Shown here: one piece after another, positions 62,348 to 64,000 of the stretch
How positions within the stretch are numbered: position 1 is the first letter of the stretch
Layout of the letters: the number at the start of each line of letters is the position of its first letter
Assembly: GCA_963674835.2 (NCBI GenBank)
Contig: CAXXKC010000001.1
Coordinates: 496,001-560,000, forward strand
Length of the DNA stretch: 64,000 nucleotides
Direction: 5' to 3'
DNA from: G963674835 sp963674835
GTDB lineage: Bacteria > Planctomycetota > Planctomycetia > Pirellulales > Thermoguttaceae
The notes under the pieces: model-generated
What the model saw: the letters and a program-made list of their open reading frames with translations, nothing else
What the model was told of the DNA's origin: nothing
The model's database searches: none
Program-made: the position numbers and the translations under genes

Positions 62348-63991
62348 TCATTCGAATTTCCAGTCGGGATCGTCGGGATGTTTGAGGTCCCACAGGGGAC
62401 GGCGGCTTCTGACCGTGGGTATTTCCTCGAAGTTGTAGGCGGGCGGCGGAGAGGTTGTGGACCACTCGAGGGTCCAGGCGTCCCAGGGATCGTTGCCGGC
62501 GGGCCGGCCGTGGCGGTAGGAGATCAAGAGGTTGATGAGAAACAGGAGCACGGAGAAGGCGAGGACCATGGCGCCGGCGGTGGCCAGTTGGTTCCAGGTT
62601 TCCCAGCCGTTGCCGGGGTGATAGGTGTAGATCCTCCGCGGCATGCCCATGAGGCCGACGATGTGCATGGGGCCGAAGGTGAGATTGAATCCGAGGAACA
62701 TGAGGAGGAAGTGCCAGAGGCCGAGGCGCTCGCTGAGCATTCGGCCGGTCATCTTGGGGAACCAGTAGTAGAAGGCGGCCATGATGGCGAAGGCCGTTCC
62801 GCCGAAGAGGACATAGTGGAAGTGGGCCACGACGAAGTAGCTGTCGTTGACCTGCCAGTCGACGGGGGCCGCGGCCTGCATGATGCCGGTGAGGCCCCCG
62901 GCGACGAACTGCGCGATGAAGGCGACGGCGAAGAGCATGGGCGTTTTGAGGACGAGCTTTCCGCCGTAGAGCGTGGCGACCCAGTTGAGGACTTTGATCC
63001 CCGTGGGGACGGCGATGAGGAAGCTGGCACCGGCGAAGATGGTATCCAACGCGGGGCTGAGGCCGACGGTGAACATGTGGTGTGCCCAGACGCCGAAGCT
63101 GATGAAACCGATGGCCACGGTGGCGATGGCGACGGAGACATAGCCGAAGATGACCTTGCGGGCGAAGACGGGTATGACTTCAGAGATGATGCCGAAGGCG
63201 GGCAGGGCCATGATGTAAACTTCGGGGTGCCCGAAGAACCAGAAGAAGTGCTGCCAGAGCAGGGCGGAACCACCGAACTGCGGATCGAAGAAGTGCGAGC
63301 CCCAGTTGCGATCCAACAGAAGCATGATCTGGGCGGCGGTCAGCGGCGGCAGGGCGAAGAGGATGAGGAAGCCGTTGATGAGCATCATCCAGGCGAACAA
63401 GGGGAGCCGGGTAAGGGACATCCCGTGGGCACGCATTCCGAGCACGGTGGCGACGAGATTGATTCCAGAGGCGACCGTGCCGATGCCGCTGACGGTGAGG
63501 CCGAGAATTCAGTAGTCGGTGCTCGTGCCGCGCGAGAAGGCGGGCTCGGTAAGCGGTGCGTAGGCGAACCATCCGACGTTGGGCGCGCCGCCGGCGAGGA
63601 AACTGAAGTAGGTAAGCAGACCGCCGAAGAGGAGGAGCCAATAGGAGAAGGCGTTGAGCCGTGGCAGAGCGATGTCGCGGGCGCCGATCATGAGGGGGAC
63701 GAGGTAGTTGGCGAAGCCGATGAGCATGGGCATGACGACGAAGAAGATCATCGTCGTGCCGTGCATGGTGAAGAGCTGGTTGTAGATGCCGGGGCCGAGA
63801 AAGTTGGATTCGGGGACGATCAACTGCCATCGGATGAGCATGGCCTCGATGCCGCCGATGGCGAAGAAGGCGAGCGTGGTGAGAAGATAGAGGATGCCGA
63901 TCCGTTTGTGGTCGACGCTAACGACCCAGCCGTGCAGGCCGCCGAGGGGCTCGCTGCGGAGTTCGCCGGCGGCTGGAGAAATGGTGGCCAT
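62348..63991 (-). CDS. ctaD: Haem-copper oxidase subunit I, interrupted by an in-frame TGA
   Basis: The full frame would give 547 residues. It has FTMHGTTMIFFVVMPML with a low-spin haem His, WQHFFWFFGHPEVYIMALPAFG with the Cu-B His and cross-linked Tyr, WAHHMFTVGL with two more Cu-B His, and VVAHFHYVLFGG with the remaining haem ligands. The codon at 63509-63511 is TGA between TDY and ILGLTVSG, where Trp (TGG) is expected, so the frame is split into 160-residue and ~386-residue parts. Other genes here end in TGA, so it should be read as stop. This is either a point nonsense mutation or a sequencing error. GAGG precedes the ATG near the right edge; subunit II is probably beyond it. Confidence 0.82.
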
Positions 63992-64000
63992 GCGGACCTC

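Noticed and set aside
63509..63511. TGA read as Trp (alternative genetic code)
   Set aside because: Many genes in the window end in TGA at sensible positions (PKS1, metF, the methyltransferase, hdrC), so TGA is a normal stop here.

Overview
This is a GC-rich bacterial window with long antisense open frames and short intergenic gaps. Gene content suggests Planctomycetota: a PUFA-synthase-like secondary lipid cluster, a YdjY-domain secreted protein, a bc-complex/haem-copper oxidase operon with a CtaG/polyferredoxin fusion, and an EmrAB-like pair. That placement is inference from family knowledge, not from a marker gene; no rRNA or tRNA was seen.

Region 1 (1-22.6 kb) is a secondary lipid/polyketide cluster. 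It opens with a partial thioester-reductase-like SDR and a condensation-fold acyltransferase on the minus strand. Two ACP-less megasynthases follow on the plus strand. PKS1 is KS - KS-beta-like - AT - C45/AAT-like - KR - KR - DH. PKS2 is KS - KS-beta-like - KR. A FabL-type enoyl reductase lies between them. Then come a MIO-type aromatic amino acid ammonia-lyase, an acyl-CoA ligase, an MBL-fold hydrolase and a convergent enoyl-CoA hydratase. The layout suggests an aryl- or heteroaryl-acrylate starter (from the lyase and ligase) extended and partly reduced by a fused KS/chain-length-factor machine. A methyltransferase and a CoA-transferase follow.

Region 2 (25.8-41.9 kb) is one plus-strand operon of twelve genes: MvhD, MetF, two glutamate-synthase FMN-type subunits, a GATase/GXGXG glutamate-synthase subunit, HdrC, HdrB, an HdrA N-half fused to NuoE, NuoF, a NuoG-N/HdrA-C-half/HdrA giant, a second MvhD and the MetV zinc protein. 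It looks like a flavin-based electron-transfer complex that connects NADH, methylene-THF reduction, a heterodisulfide-reductase-like module and glutamate synthase. The first HdrA is split, with its halves on either side of NuoE and NuoF.

Region 3 (41.9-45.9 kb) is a mobile patch. An IS1182/IS5-like element sits exactly at the stop codon of a GT2 gene, and an IS630 element sits in the first TA of one copy of a 95-bp dispersed repeat (three copies in the window). A non-coding stretch with a strong hairpin follows.

Region 4 (45.9-53.1 kb) holds an RND efflux pump with its adaptor, a DUF2892 membrane protein, a YdjY-domain protein and an M50/CBS protease.

Region 5 (53.2-64 kb) is a minus-strand run: haem-copper oxidase subunits I and III, a membrane protein, a dihaem cytochrome c, Rieske, cytochrome b-c, a CtaG/polyferredoxin fusion, an HlyD adaptor and a DHA2 transporter. 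It carries three lesions: an in-frame TGA in subunit I, a frameshift in the CtaG/polyferredoxin gene, and an apparent deletion joining that gene to the middle of the HlyD gene. These could be real decay or sequencing/assembly errors.
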